A stretch of DNA of 64,000 nt from Betaproteobacteria bacterium HGW-Betaproteobacteria-6 (GCA_002842145.1 PHCF01000001.1:18903-82902); one strand, 5' to 3'. Shown: positions 8,402 to 16,504, counted from the first letter of the stretch. Numbers and translations are program-made. Notes: generated by a model from the sequence alone, not told the origin.

Positions 8402-10153
8402 ATGTCCACTCGCTCTCAGACCCAACGTCGCCGTTTTCTCCGTCATTTCGCCATGGGCAGCGTTGCTGCCTCGGCCGGCAGCCTGCTGCCATTGCGCGCC
8501 ATGGCCCACGGTGTCGATGCCGACGACCGGCAGTTCGATGAACTACGCGCGCTGGCCCATTTTCCTCATCGGCACAAGGTCAGTTTCGCGCATGGCGTGG
8601 CCAGCGGCGACCCGCTCGCCCGCAAGGTCATCATCTGGACGCGTGTTACCAGCGAGCGCGGCGGCGTCGTTCCGGTCAAGTGGGAAATGGCCCTCGATGC
8701 GGCATTCCGTCGTGTCGTCCGGGCAGGCGTTGCGCTTACCGATGGCCGCAAGGATCACACTGTCAAGGTTGATGTCAGCGGCCTGAAACCGGACACCATC
8801 TATCACTATCGCTTCGCCGTCGGCCATACGGTCTCGCCGGCCGGTCGCACGCGCACCTTGCCGGTGGGCAGCGTTGCCCAGGTCAAACTTGCCGTGTTCA
8901 CCTGCTCCAACTTTCCGGCCGGCTATTTCCACGCCTACCGCGAAGCAGCAAAGCTTGAAGGCATCCATGCCGCCGTCCATCTCGGCGACTACATCTACGA
9001 ATACGGCCGCGATGGCTACGCTTCGACCGATGCCGCCGCGCTCGACCGCGAAGTGTTGCCGGCCGGCGAACTGCTGACACTCGACGACTATCGCCAGCGC
9101 TACGCCCAGTACCACACCGATGCCGACCTGCAGGCCGTGCACGCCGCCATGCCCTTCATCAACGTCTGGGACGACCACGAAATCGCCAACGACACCTGGA
9201 AGGACGGCGCGGAGAACCACGATCCGGCGACCGAGGGCGATTTCACCGTCCGCCGTGCCGCCGCGTTGCAGGCTTTCCACGAATGGCTGCCAATTCGCAC
9301 CCCCGACCCGCGTCGACCGCAGCAGATCAACCGCAGCTTCGCCTTCGGCAATCTGCTCGCCCTGCACATGCTCGATACCCGCGTCATCGCTCGCAACCGG
9401 CAGATGGAGTACGCCAACTATTTCGTCAGCGATGGCAGCTTCGACGGCGTACGCTTCGCCGCCGATCTGGCCGATACCGAGCGCCAGTTGCTCGGGGCCG
9501 AGCAACTGCTCTGGCTGCAACAACAGCTTTCCCGCTCAAACGCTACCTGGCAGCTACTCGGCCAGCAGGTGCTGATGGGCCGCATGAACATCCCGGCGCC
9601 GCTGGTTCTCGGCCAGATCGGGTTCTCCGCCTATTCGGCGCTGCTTGCCAAAGCGCAGACGGCGCCATCCACGCTGACCCCGCAGGAGCAGTTCATCCTC
9701 GCCCAACCGGCCATCCCGTACAACCTCGATGCCTGGGACGGTTATGCCATGGCCCGCGAAACCGTGCTGGCCATGGCCAGGGGAATGGACAAGAATCTCG
9801 TCGTGCTGGCTGGCGACACCCACAATGCATGGGCGAGCGATCTGCTGGACTACCAGGGCAACGCGGTCGGCGTCGAATACGCAGTCGCATCCGTCTCCTC
9901 GCCGGGGCTTGAGGAATATTTCCCGAGCGAAAACCCGCTCGCCGTGGCGGCCGGTCTGGAAGCCATCATCGGCCCTCTCAAGTACGCCAACACGGGCGAT
10001 CGCGGCTACATGGTAGTTACCGCCACGCCGGGCGAATGCCGGGCCGACTGGCACTACGTCAGCACCGTCAAGGCCGAGGAGTACACCACCCTGGCCGGCA
10101 AGTCGCTGCGTACCTTGCCCGGGGCCGCCAATCGTCGCCTGCTGCCGGTGTGA
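8402..10153 (+). CDS. phoD: PhoD-family alkaline phosphatase
   Basis: Calcium/iron-dependent phosphodiesterase-phosphatase exported by the Tat pathway. The leader has twin Arg in QRRRFLRHF, a hydrophobic stretch and a site near AMA-HG. An N-terminal PhoD domain (GVASGDPLARKVIIWTRV) precedes the metallophosphatase core, with metal-binding motifs FTCSN (Cys ligand), HLGDYIYEYG, VWDDHEIAND and VVLAGDTHNAW. The length of 583 residues is a little longer than typical PhoD. It stands upstream of phoA, and the pair probably frees phosphate from organic esters outside the cell. No convincing Pho box is seen directly in front of it. Confidence 0.9.
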   Translation: MSTRSQTQRRRFLRHFAMGSVAASAGSLLPLRAMAHGVDADDRQFDELRALAHFPHRHKVSFAHGVASGDPLARKVIIWTRVTSERGGVVPVKWEMALDAAFRRVVRAGVALTDGRKDHTVKVDVSGLKPDTIYHYRFAVGHTVSPAGRTRTLPVGSVAQVKLAVFTCSNFPAGYFHAYREAAKLEGIHAAVHLGDYIYEYGRDGYASTDAAALDREVLPAGELLTLDDYRQRYAQYHTDADLQAVHAAMPFINVWDDHEIANDTWKDGAENHDPATEGDFTVRRAAALQAFHEWLPIRTPDPRRPQQINRSFAFGNLLALHMLDTRVIARNRQMEYANYFVSDGSFDGVRFAADLADTERQLLGAEQLLWLQQQLSRSNATWQLLGQQVLMGRMNIPAPLVLGQIGFSAYSALLAKAQTAPSTLTPQEQFILAQPAIPYNLDAWDGYAMARETVLAMARGMDKNLVVLAGDTHNAWASDLLDYQGNAVGVEYAVASVSSPGLEEYFPSENPLAVAAGLEAIIGPLKYANTGDRGYMVVTATPGECRADWHYVSTVKAEEYTTLAGKSLRTLPGAANRRLLPV

Positions 10154-10169
10154 TTGGCGCCGGATATCG

Positions 10170-10191
10170 GTGACACATGCGTGACATCCCC
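10170..10191 (+). promoter_or_regulatory. Pho-box-like direct repeat upstream of phoA
   Basis: Two heptamers GTGACAC and GTGACAT start 11 bp apart (10170 and 10181), the spacing of PhoB half-sites, and differ from CTGTCAT mainly at the first and third bases. A possible -10, TAGACT, lies at 10209-10214, about 17 bp downstream; this is further than the usual 10 bp. Confidence 0.5.
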
Positions 10192-10291
10192 GCGAAATAA
10201 TTGCGCACTAGACTCGGACGTACGGACATGCACCTTGCTGGATGTCCTGTCCGATGCTCACCTCAACCCCAGCTAACGGAGCTTTTCAAGA

Positions 10292-11839
10292 ATGTCCAAT
10301 AATATTCAACGGACGGTGATCGCCAGCGCGCTGACCGCCATCTTTGCCCTTGGTGGCGCCATGTCGGCCCAGGCCGCCGAACCGGTCGTGCAGGGACCGG
10401 AGTCGGTTCAGGACTGGTACAAAAACGGCCAGCGCTTCATTCATCAAAGCAATCATCTGCGCGCCGAACACCGCCGTGCCAAGAACGTCATCCTTTTCGT
10501 CGGTGACGGCATGGGCATCTCGACGTTGACTGCCGCCCGTATCCTCGAAGGCCAACTTAACGCCAAGCCAGGCGAGGAAAACCGCCTTTCGTTCGAAAAA
10601 TTCCCGTACGTCGCGCTTTCCAAGACCTACTCCTGGGATCAGCAGACATCTGACTCCGCGCCGACGATGACGGCCATGATCACCGGCTACAAGGCTCGTG
10701 AAGGCCAGCTGTCGGTCAATCACCTGACGCCGCGCGGTGAGTGTTCGGCCGCCGTTATCGCTGCCAATTCACTGCCGACCATGCTCGAACAGGCTGCTGC
10801 CGCGGGCAAGGCGACCGGTGTCGTTTCCACCGCCCGCCTGACCCACGCCACGCCGGCCGCTACCTATTCGCACACCTCGGTCCGCGACTGGGAAGCCGAC
10901 TCCAACATTCCGGCATCCTGCGGCACGACCGGCGTGGTCAAGGATATCGCCCGCCAGCTGATCGAAGTATCGCCGGTCGTCAAGCGCAGCCTGAAGGTTG
11001 CCCTCGGTGGCGGTCGTTCCTACTTCATGCCGAAAACTGCTTTCGATCCGGAATACGCGACGACCAAGGGGCGTCGTAACGACGGTCGAGACCTGACCGC
11101 AGAATGGGTCAGCACGCGCGGCGCCAAGGCTGCCTATGCCTGGAACAAGGCCCAGTTCGATGCGGCCGACCCGGCTTCCACCGATTTTCTGCTCGGCCTC
11201 TTCGAGCCGTCGCACGTCCAGTACGAAGCTGACCGTGCCAACGACCCGGCCGGCGAACCGTCGCTGAGCGAGATGACCGAAAAGTCGATCAAGATGTTGC
11301 AGAAGAACCGCAAGGGCTTCTTCCTGCACGTTGAAGGTGGCCGTATCGACCACGCTCACCACGCCGGCAACGCCAATCGCGCCCTGCTCGACACCATCGA
11401 GATGGCCAAAGCCGTCAAGAAGGCGGTCGACATGACCGATCCGGAAGAGACGCTGATCATCGTCACCGCCGACCACAGCCACGTCTTCACCATCGCCGGT
11501 TACCCGCATCGCGGCAACGACATCCTTGGCCTGACCAAGGAAGTGCCGGCTGTCGATGGCAACCCGACGGCACCGAGCAAGGCCGGCGACGGCTTGCCCT
11601 ACACCACGCTGGGTTACCAGAATGGTCCGGGTGCGGTTAGCGGCGCGCGCGCCGACCTGACCAGCGTCGATACCACGGCCCTCGGCTACCGGCAGCAAGC
11701 CGTCGTGCCGATGGGGTCGGAAACCCATGCCGGTGAAGATGTCGCCATCTACGCCACTGGCCCGAAGGCCTATCTGGTTCATGGTTCGATGGAACAGAAC
11801 TGGATCTACCACGTGATGAAGGAAGCCTTCGGCTTCTGA
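10292..11839 (+). CDS. phoA: PhoA-type alkaline phosphatase
   Basis: Zinc/magnesium phosphomonoesterase of 515 residues with an N-terminal signal peptide ending AQA-A. Core motifs are present: NVILFVGDGMG (metal ligand Asp), nucleophile Ser in SDSAPTMTAMITG, VEGGRIDHAHHAGNA (metal ligands), TADHSHVF and SETHAGEDVAIYATGP. It resembles the large Gram-negative PhoA-like group more than the E. coli enzyme because the Ser is followed by Ala-Pro-Thr. It stands alone behind a Pho-box-like site, with a hairpin after its stop. Confidence 0.9.
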   Translation: MSNNIQRTVIASALTAIFALGGAMSAQAAEPVVQGPESVQDWYKNGQRFIHQSNHLRAEHRRAKNVILFVGDGMGISTLTAARILEGQLNAKPGEENRLSFEKFPYVALSKTYSWDQQTSDSAPTMTAMITGYKAREGQLSVNHLTPRGECSAAVIAANSLPTMLEQAAAAGKATGVVSTARLTHATPAATYSHTSVRDWEADSNIPASCGTTGVVKDIARQLIEVSPVVKRSLKVALGGGRSYFMPKTAFDPEYATTKGRRNDGRDLTAEWVSTRGAKAAYAWNKAQFDAADPASTDFLLGLFEPSHVQYEADRANDPAGEPSLSEMTEKSIKMLQKNRKGFFLHVEGGRIDHAHHAGNANRALLDTIEMAKAVKKAVDMTDPEETLIIVTADHSHVFTIAGYPHRGNDILGLTKEVPAVDGNPTAPSKAGDGLPYTTLGYQNGPGAVSGARADLTSVDTTALGYRQQAVVPMGSETHAGEDVAIYATGPKAYLVHGSMEQNWIYHVMKEAFGF

Positions 11840-11892
11840 TGCAGGACCGGGGGGCGGCCTGGCCGTCGCCCCGGCTGACGTGATGAAATGCC

Positions 11893-11912
11893 GGAGCGCC
11901 TGCGGGCGCTCC
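11893..11912 (+). terminator. Hairpin after phoA
   Basis: GGAGCGCC-TGCG-GGCGCTCC forms a perfect 8-bp stem with a 4-base loop, 50 bp past the phoA stop. Only a short, imperfect T-run follows (CGTTT), so termination may be partial and allow read-through to the next gene. Confidence 0.6.
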
Positions 11913-11936
11913 ACTCGTTTGATGAGGAATCCTGCG

Positions 11937-12665
11937 GTGAACGCAAAAAAAACCCCGTTTTTCGCCAGCCTCCTGCTGGCGCTATCGCTTTCCGGCCATG
12001 TCGTGGCTAACGAAGCCCGCCACGATCATGCCGCGCCGGTCGCCAAAATGACGCCTTCCCAGCAAGTCGTCCCGGTGCCCGTTGCCGCCCGCTTCGATCT
12101 CAAGGTGAACCAGACGCAAACCGACTGGTACCTCTGGCGCGAAGCCGACAGCATCGAAACGGCCAGTGCCGCGGTCGGCCAGAACGATATCTGGCGCCGT
12201 GTCAGAGGCAACGAATACAACTACCGTCGCGTTTTTCATAACGACCAGCGGGTGGTCGACTACACCTCCGGTGAAATCAAGACTCGCCACGCCGAACCTG
12301 ATTGGTCAAAACTTGCCTCGGTAATCTCGCCGCAACTGCTTCGGGAACTCAAGCGCGGCGCCAGCAAGACGTTGTTCGGCGAGAAGGCCGTGCGCTACAC
12401 CGGCAAGCTTGGCGGCCAGACTGTCGACCTGTGGTGGCTGGAAAAGTCGCAGCTCCCGGCCAGTCTGCAAATGGCCAGAACCGGTCAGCGCATGACCCTT
12501 ACCCTCAAGGAGTTGCACAGCACGGCGCCTGCTGCCTGGCCGCGCGCTACTGAAGAGCGAATCGCTGATTACGGGCTGATCGATGCCGCTGATTTTGGCG
12601 ACATGGAAAGCGATCCGTTTGTGGCTCGTATCCTGCGCCAGGATGGTCACAGTCATTCGCATTGA
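11937..12665 (+). CDS. Unknown exported protein with His-rich tail
   Basis: A 242-residue protein of no recognised family. GTG at 11937 was chosen because GAGGAA lies 7 bp upstream; an in-frame ATG at 11922 has no such site. It has a signal peptide (FFASLLLALSLSGHVVANEA). The mature part starts with RHDHAAP and ends GHSHSH, giving His clusters at both ends that could bind metal. The middle has a beta-rich pattern (TDWYLWREADSIE ... NDIWRRVRGNEYNYRRVF). It follows phoA on the same strand and overlaps the next ORF, so it may act with the phosphatases; this is only suggested by position. Confidence 0.6.
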   Translation: MNAKKTPFFASLLLALSLSGHVVANEARHDHAAPVAKMTPSQQVVPVPVAARFDLKVNQTQTDWYLWREADSIETASAAVGQNDIWRRVRGNEYNYRRVFHNDQRVVDYTSGEIKTRHAEPDWSKLASVISPQLLRELKRGASKTLFGEKAVRYTGKLGGQTVDLWWLEKSQLPASLQMARTGQRMTLTLKELHSTAPAAWPRATEERIADYGLIDAADFGDMESDPFVARILRQDGHSHSH

Positions 12666-12960
12666 CCTGCGGTGCTGGCTGCGTGCCATGCTTGTCGCCG
12701 CTGCCGCGATGTTCCTGCCTGCAGTGCACGGTGCCGAAGCCGATATCTATGTCACCACCGGACCTGACGGGATTGAGATATTTTCTAATCTGCCTCGTGG
12801 TCCGGTCGCTGCGCCGGGCAAAGCGGCAAGCGTAACGAAGAGCGGCACTGTGGCCGTGGCCTTGCCGTCAGAAACGCTTTCCTCGCCCTTGGCCGAGATG
12901 TCGAGTGGGCAGGGCAGTGAGGCTGAAGCCACTGGAAAATCTTTTTTGGTCGATGACTGA
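12643..12960 (+). CDS. Small secreted DUF4124-like protein
   Basis: About 105 residues from ATG 12643, which overlaps the previous stop by 23 bp; a later ATG at 12688 is an equal alternative. The signal peptide ends near HGA-EADIY. The motif ADIYVTTGPDGIEIFSNLPRG matches the beta-hairpin of DUF4124 (a start also seen in the partial gene at the left edge), but the rest is low-complexity, rich in Ser, Ala and Glu. No further function is visible. A dispersed repeat follows 30 bp after its stop. Confidence 0.55.
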   Translation: MVTVIRIDLRCWLRAMLVAAAAMFLPAVHGAEADIYVTTGPDGIEIFSNLPRGPVAAPGKAASVTKSGTVAVALPSETLSSPLAEMSSGQGSEAEATGKSFLVDD

Positions 12961-12990
12961 AGGAGACCTGATGTGATGGCGCTCGCTGTC

Positions 12991-13029
12991 ATTTCAAAAT
13001 TGGCCATTTTTTCCGGTTGACCGTAGGTA
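12991..13029 (-). repeat. Dispersed 38-bp repeat, copy 3 (intergenic, at integrase remnant end)
   Basis: In repeat orientation: CTACGGTCAACCGG, AAAAAAT, GGCCAATTTTGAAAT. Near-perfect copy whose core directly joins the truncated end of the integron integrase remnant. Confidence 0.9.
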
Positions 13030-13032
13030 ATG

Positions 13033-13251
13033 ACCGATACCGTCAGGAGTGATGGTACGGGCTACCAGATTGATATCCCTGACCCGCAAAGCGACGCATG
13101 CGTGGCCTCGCAGCCCCGCGCCGTAAATCAACTCGGCCATTAGCTGGCCAGTCCCTTCAGTTGCGGCCGGTACCGGCCGCGCTTCTTCGCTCTTCTGGCT
13201 GAAATGTCGGCGATGGCAGACGATCGAGATCTGGTCGAGAAGGCGGGGAGG
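13033..13251 (-). pseudogene. Integron integrase (IntI/XerC-like) remnant
   Basis: Two recognisable pieces of an integron tyrosine recombinase lie close together in one frame. The first, PPRLLDQ followed by a HFSQKSEEA stretch, matches the IntI N-terminus that contains the DQ.R...HYS.RTEEAY pattern. The second, LMAELIYGAGLR then ALRVRDINLVARTIT, matches the catalytic-domain block LLYGSGLRL...LRVKDID and keeps the first catalytic Arg (in GAGLR). About 150 residues between them are missing, as is everything after this block, including the HxxR and Tyr motifs. It cannot be active. It points away from the cassette-like genes, as intI does in integrons. Confidence 0.72.
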
Positions 13252-13462
13252 GGAGGTAGCGGCATTACCCCAAACGGGTCGCTTCTGGGACAAAACGCGC
13301 CAACATGAAAGCATGGACGCCTCCTGCCAAACCGTCCGTACCATTGAAGTTGTTATGCGGATCTTGTCACGCCTCTTTCCTTGCCCTGTGGTCAATTCCG
13401 ACGGCATAATAAGCGCATGAACATCAATTCATATACGGTTCCAGTAGGCCCGTTTAATAGCT

Positions 13463-13628
13463 GTTAGAGGTCGCATGTCTCTCTTCGACCTAGTTGTTGT
13501 CGGTGCACTGATTGCTATCGTTCTCGCGCTCCTCCGTGCGAACGATATCCTCGGCGAACTTGGTGGCTAGCTGTCACAATCGTTCTCCTTTTTCTTCTCA
13601 TGCTATCGCTTCAACAATGACCTCTAAC
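13463..13628. other. Inverted repeat bounding a small cassette-like unit
   Basis: GTTAGAGGTC at 13463-13472 and its exact complement GACCTCTAAC at 13619-13628 enclose one short ORF. GTTAGAG/CTCTAAC resembles the core-site pairs at attC ends, and the right arm overlaps the ORF stop, as in integron cassettes. The expected closing GTT core of the right attC was not found before the next gene. Confidence 0.45.
13475..13620 (+). pseudogene. Small membrane-protein cassette ORF, possibly frameshifted
   Basis: ATG 13475 opens MSLFDLVVVGALIAIVLALL, a clear membrane span, and stops after 31 residues at 13570. Shifting frame by one base at about 13560 continues with WWLAVTIVLLFLLMLSLQQ, a second span ending at 13620 right at the right-hand inverted repeat. 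This suggests a two-span protein of about 50 residues interrupted by an indel; alternatively the 31-residue form is the real product. No family recognised. Confidence 0.4.
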
Positions 13629-13716
13629 GCTACAGTCGAGGCGCTGCTTCGCCGCTGGGACGCAGTACCGACGATGCCGGCCCGTCGTCCTTCGCTTTCA
13701 CGGTGGGCGGCATAAG

Positions 13717-14178
13717 ATGCAGCACTTGGAGCTCCTTGCAGGACCTCTGCTTGCACTGGGTGGGGCTACTCTGGTCCGCAAGGCGAACTCGTTGCTTTCA
13801 CTTCACAGGAGCATCACTTCCTGGCCAACTGTTCCGGGTATCGTTGTTCGGAGCGAACTCCATGAAGACACTGACGCTGATGGTGCGTCTTTTCGCGTTG
13901 AAATCTCCTGTTCGTATGTGGCAGAAGGAAATACCTGTTTCACGTCACGCCATACCGACGGCAGATCATTCGCTCACCCTGAACAATCGGCCAAGGCGTT
14001 GGTTTCGGCCTTCCCGGTCGGCCGGTCCGTTTTGATTTCTGTCGATCCTGCAAACGCGGCTATGGCCGTGCTGAACACAGGCAAGCCACAGTACGCCGTG
14101 GTCATTCAGCGAATTGGCATGGTCGCCCTGGCGGCCGGCATCGGACTTGCCGCGTATGGCATGTTGGTGGCTGTATGA
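13717..14178 (+). CDS. DUF3592-like membrane protein (cassette)
   Basis: A 153-residue protein with hydrophobic segments at both ends (ELLAGPLLALGGATLVRKA and VIQRIGMVALAAGIGLAAYG) enclosing a beta-rich domain (SWPTVPGIVVRSELHED... YVAEGNTCFTSRH... FPVGRSVLISVDPANAAMAVL). This is the DUF3592 layout; function unknown. Base composition is less GC-rich than the flanking chromosome. It ends 8 bp before an attC-like site, with no strong ribosome site of its own, as is common in integron cassettes. Confidence 0.65.
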   Translation: MQHLELLAGPLLALGGATLVRKANSLLSLHRSITSWPTVPGIVVRSELHEDTDADGASFRVEISCSYVAEGNTCFTSRHTDGRSFAHPEQSAKALVSAFPVGRSVLISVDPANAAMAVLNTGKPQYAVVIQRIGMVALAAGIGLAAYGMLVAV

Positions 14179-14185
14179 GCAAGCC

Positions 14186-14290
14186 GCCCAACCCCTCTGG
14201 CAACCGGGCACCCGGTAAGCAGCGCTTCCCTTGCTTGGCGAATACCTGCGGCCTGCGGCCTCCGGTCCCCGGTTTTCTTGAACGTTGTGC
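14186..14290 (+). other. attC-like recombination site
   Basis: Starts with GCCCAAC (fits RYYYAAC) at 14186-14192, right after the DUF3592 stop, and ends with GTTGTGC (near GTTRRRY) at 14284-14290. The 105-bp length and internal GC-rich imperfect dyads are compatible with attC. Its two ends are only partly complementary, so it may be degraded. Confidence 0.45.
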
Positions 14291-14328
14291 GCCATGAAGC
14301 ATTCGCATTTTCTTTCACGAGGCACATT

Positions 14329-14703
14329 ATGAAATTTGCAAGGCGTGTTTTTCTTTGGGCGGGGATTTACGGGATTCTTGTCCTGCTTCCGATGTTTTTT
14401 CTGGAGCACAAGATTGGCGTTGATTTTCCACCGGCGACCAATCATCCGGAACAGTATTACGGGTTCATTGGCGTGGCATTGGCGTGGCAATTCGCATTCC
14501 TGCTGATCGCGAGTGATGTACATCGATATCGTCCGCTCATGCTGCCCGCGATGGCTGAGAAGTTCCTGGCTGCCGGTGCGGCAATATGGCTATTTGTACT
14601 TGGTCGTATTGACGCTTTGACGGTCGCGCCATTTCTGGTTGATGTTGTCCTTGGCTTCCTTTTTGTTGTCAGTTATGTCCGTAGCGGCGACCGTTCTTCC
14701 TAG
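14329..14703 (+). CDS. Unknown four-span membrane protein (cassette)
   Basis: A 124-residue hydrophobic protein with spans near residues 7-25 (VFLWAGIYGILVLLPMFF), 45-63 (GFIGVALAWQFAFLLIA), 78-95 (FLAAGAAIWLFVLG) and 100-117 (APFLVDVVLGFLFVVSYV). ATG 14329 follows GAGGCAC by 4 bp. No family was recognised. Small unknown membrane proteins flanked by attC-like sites are typical cassette cargo. Confidence 0.6.
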   Translation: MKFARRVFLWAGIYGILVLLPMFFLEHKIGVDFPPATNHPEQYYGFIGVALAWQFAFLLIASDVHRYRPLMLPAMAEKFLAAGAAIWLFVLGRIDALTVAPFLVDVVLGFLFVVSYVRSGDRSS

Positions 14704-14728
14704 CGGACTGCTGTACGCATGAATTTCA

Positions 14729-14795
14729 GCCCAACCTGCCATTCCGCCTGACCTGAGCAAAAAGCCGCGCAGGCCGCCCAATTCGGACGTTATGC
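14729..14795 (+). other. attC-like recombination site
   Basis: GCCCAAC at 14729-14735 and GTTATGC at 14789-14795 bound 67 bp, with an inner inverted pair GCCTG/CAGGC. It lies 25 bp after the preceding ORF. A further GTTAGGT core at 14829-14835 suggests a deleted neighbouring site. Confidence 0.5.
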
Positions 14796-14949
14796 CCTAT
14801 GAATTCTGCGTGCTCTCCGAATCCGGGCGTTAGGTTCGTCCTGCAACGCTGGAGGCTTTAGTTCAAGTGCTTGGTTGGGGCGCAAATCCTGAACGATCAC
14901 CGCGCTCCTGCAAGCAAATTGCGGAGTGGCGCGCTCGACGAGGTGTTGC

Positions 14950-15087
14950 ATACAGCCCATTCTGCAAGCGGAGCGGCCGGAAGTTGTCTTCGCCGAGACG
15001 TCCTTCGACAAAACGCGTCATCTGCCTACGAAACTGGGCGACCCGGTCATCCACCCGTTGTTGGTCTAAGTCGTTGTGGATGAACAT
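14950..15087 (-). pseudogene. Sulfite/nitrite reductase N-terminal fragment
   Basis: From ATG 15087 the reading frame gives MFIHNDLDQQ, VAQFRRQMTRFVEGRLGE and DNFRPLRLQNGLY, the N-terminal block of ferredoxin/NADPH-type sulfite and nitrite reductases (usual form MYQYD..DRQ...RVAQFRDQ... EFRPLRLQNG.Y). After residue 46 the similarity stops and no siroheme/iron-sulfur domain exists in the window. It is a stump left where the cassette region meets the chromosome, only 26 bp from the 3' end of ccoG. Confidence 0.6.
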
Positions 15088-15112
15088 GGTTGTCAGTGAA
15101 TCCGGACTGGGG

Positions 15113-16504
15113 TCAAGGCAGGACAAAGCTGCTTTTTTCCATGACCGAAGTCGACGCGTCATGCGTGGCTGATATCTGAAAATGAATGGGCTGGATGCCT
15201 TTGGCTTCGGTATCGCTGGGCATGGCAACGGTCAGTGAAAGTGGCCGGATGCTGCCGGCATCTACCGAGAACTCACGCTCACCAACTATCCCAATGCCTG
15301 GTAGTCCGGTGACCTCAACCTTGAAACTGCGCGCCGTCTCATCGAGGTTCAACAGTTTGACCGTGTAGGCATTCTCAATCGTCCCTTCGGCCGTTTCGCG
15401 ATGCAGCGCGCCGCGGTCACGCAGCACATCGACGAGCAGCAGCGAACGGTCGGAGAGCGTCCAGGCGCCCAAGAGAGTAAACACGACCAGCAAGCTGGCG
15501 TAGATAGCGACGCGCGGTCGTCCGACAAGCCCCTTCGGTGGCGCCTCCCCAGCCAGTTCCTTCTCCGACTTGAAACGGATGAGTCCGGTTGGCGCACCCA
15601 CCTTGGCCATCACCTGGTCGCAGGCGTCGATGCACAGGCCGCAATTGATGCACTGATATTGCAAACCATCGCGGATGTCGATCCCGGTCGGGCAAACCTG
15701 CACACAAATCCCGCAGTCGATGCAGTCACCGGAATTACCTGCCTGGAGACGTGCGTTGCGCGGCTCACCCCGCTGGCTATCGTAAGCAACGTTCCTTGTC
15801 GTCGGGTCGAACATCACCCCCTGAAATCGCGAATAAGGGCACATGTGCTGGCAGACAGCCTCTCGCGCCAAGCCGGCCTGAACGTAGGTGAAGGCGCAGT
15901 AGAAGATGAGCCAGAAGCCTTCCCAAGGGCCAACGCTCCAGTCCGGCAAGGTGGGGAGCAGTTCGCGGATGGGCGTGAAGTACCCGACGAAGGTGATTGC
16001 TGTCCAGGCGGCGAAAATGAACCACAGGCCATGTTTGATGGTTTTGAGGCCAAGCTTGCGCGCATTCATGGGGCTCTGGTCGAGTTTCAAGCGCGCCAGA
16101 TGGTCCCCTTCAACCTTGGCTTCAATCCAGGTGAAGATCGATGTGTAAACCGTTTGCGGGCAGGCGAAGCCGCAAAACAGCCGCCCGGCCAGTGCCGTGG
16201 TGAAGAACAGGGCCGTCGCCGCCAGAATGAGGACGAATGCCATCAGCAAGGCATCCTGGGGCCAAAGGACCAGTCCGAACAAATAGAACTTCTCGTGCGC
16301 GATATCCAGCAGGACAGCCTGCCGGGTGAGTCCGTTGACATCCCAGGTCAGCCAGACGGTGCCGTAGAAAATGAGCTGGGTGAACCAGACCATGGCCCAG
16401 CGCAGCGTGTTGAACTTCCCGCTCGTCGCTTTCGCGTGAATGTTCCCCTTCTTGCGGTAAAGCTCCAGCTTGGCTTCCCTTACCTTGTTGATCGGTTTGC
16501 TCAT
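15113..16504 (-). CDS. ccoG: Cytochrome oxidase assembly protein CcoG (FixG/RdxA-like)
   Basis: Membrane-bound dicluster ferredoxin acting in copper delivery to cbb3 oxidase. It is 463 residues from ATG 16504, preceded by GGAGGG. Five hydrophobic spans are seen. A conserved CGFACPQTVY motif lies near residue 110 and two 4Fe-4S motifs follow (CIDCGICVQVCPTGIDIRDG and CINCGLCIDACD). A C-terminal Ig-like CcoG domain lies after the last span. No ccoNOPQ or ccoHIS genes are in the window, so it is separated from its usual partners. The C-terminus lies against the degraded island. Confidence 0.9.
   Translation of the reverse strand: MSKPINKVREAKLELYRKKGNIHAKATSGKFNTLRWAMVWFTQLIFYGTVWLTWDVNGLTRQAVLLDIAHEKFYLFGLVLWPQDALLMAFVLILAATALFFTTALAGRLFCGFACPQTVYTSIFTWIEAKVEGDHLARLKLDQSPMNARKLGLKTIKHGLWFIFAAWTAITFVGYFTPIRELLPTLPDWSVGPWEGFWLIFYCAFTYVQAGLAREAVCQHMCPYSRFQGVMFDPTTRNVAYDSQRGEPRNARLQAGNSGDCIDCGICVQVCPTGIDIRDGLQYQCINCGLCIDACDQVMAKVGAPTGLIRFKSEKELAGEAPPKGLVGRPRVAIYASLLVVFTLLGAWTLSDRSLLLVDVLRDRGALHRETAEGTIENAYTVKLLNLDETARSFKVEVTGLPGIGIVGEREFSVDAGSIRPLSLTVAMPSDTEAKGIQPIHFQISATHDASTSVMEKSSFVLP

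Noticed and set aside
8661-8695. Resemblance to the dispersed repeat in phoD (CCGGTCAAGTGGGAAATGG)
   Set aside because: The core arm ACCG and the second A/T tract are missing.
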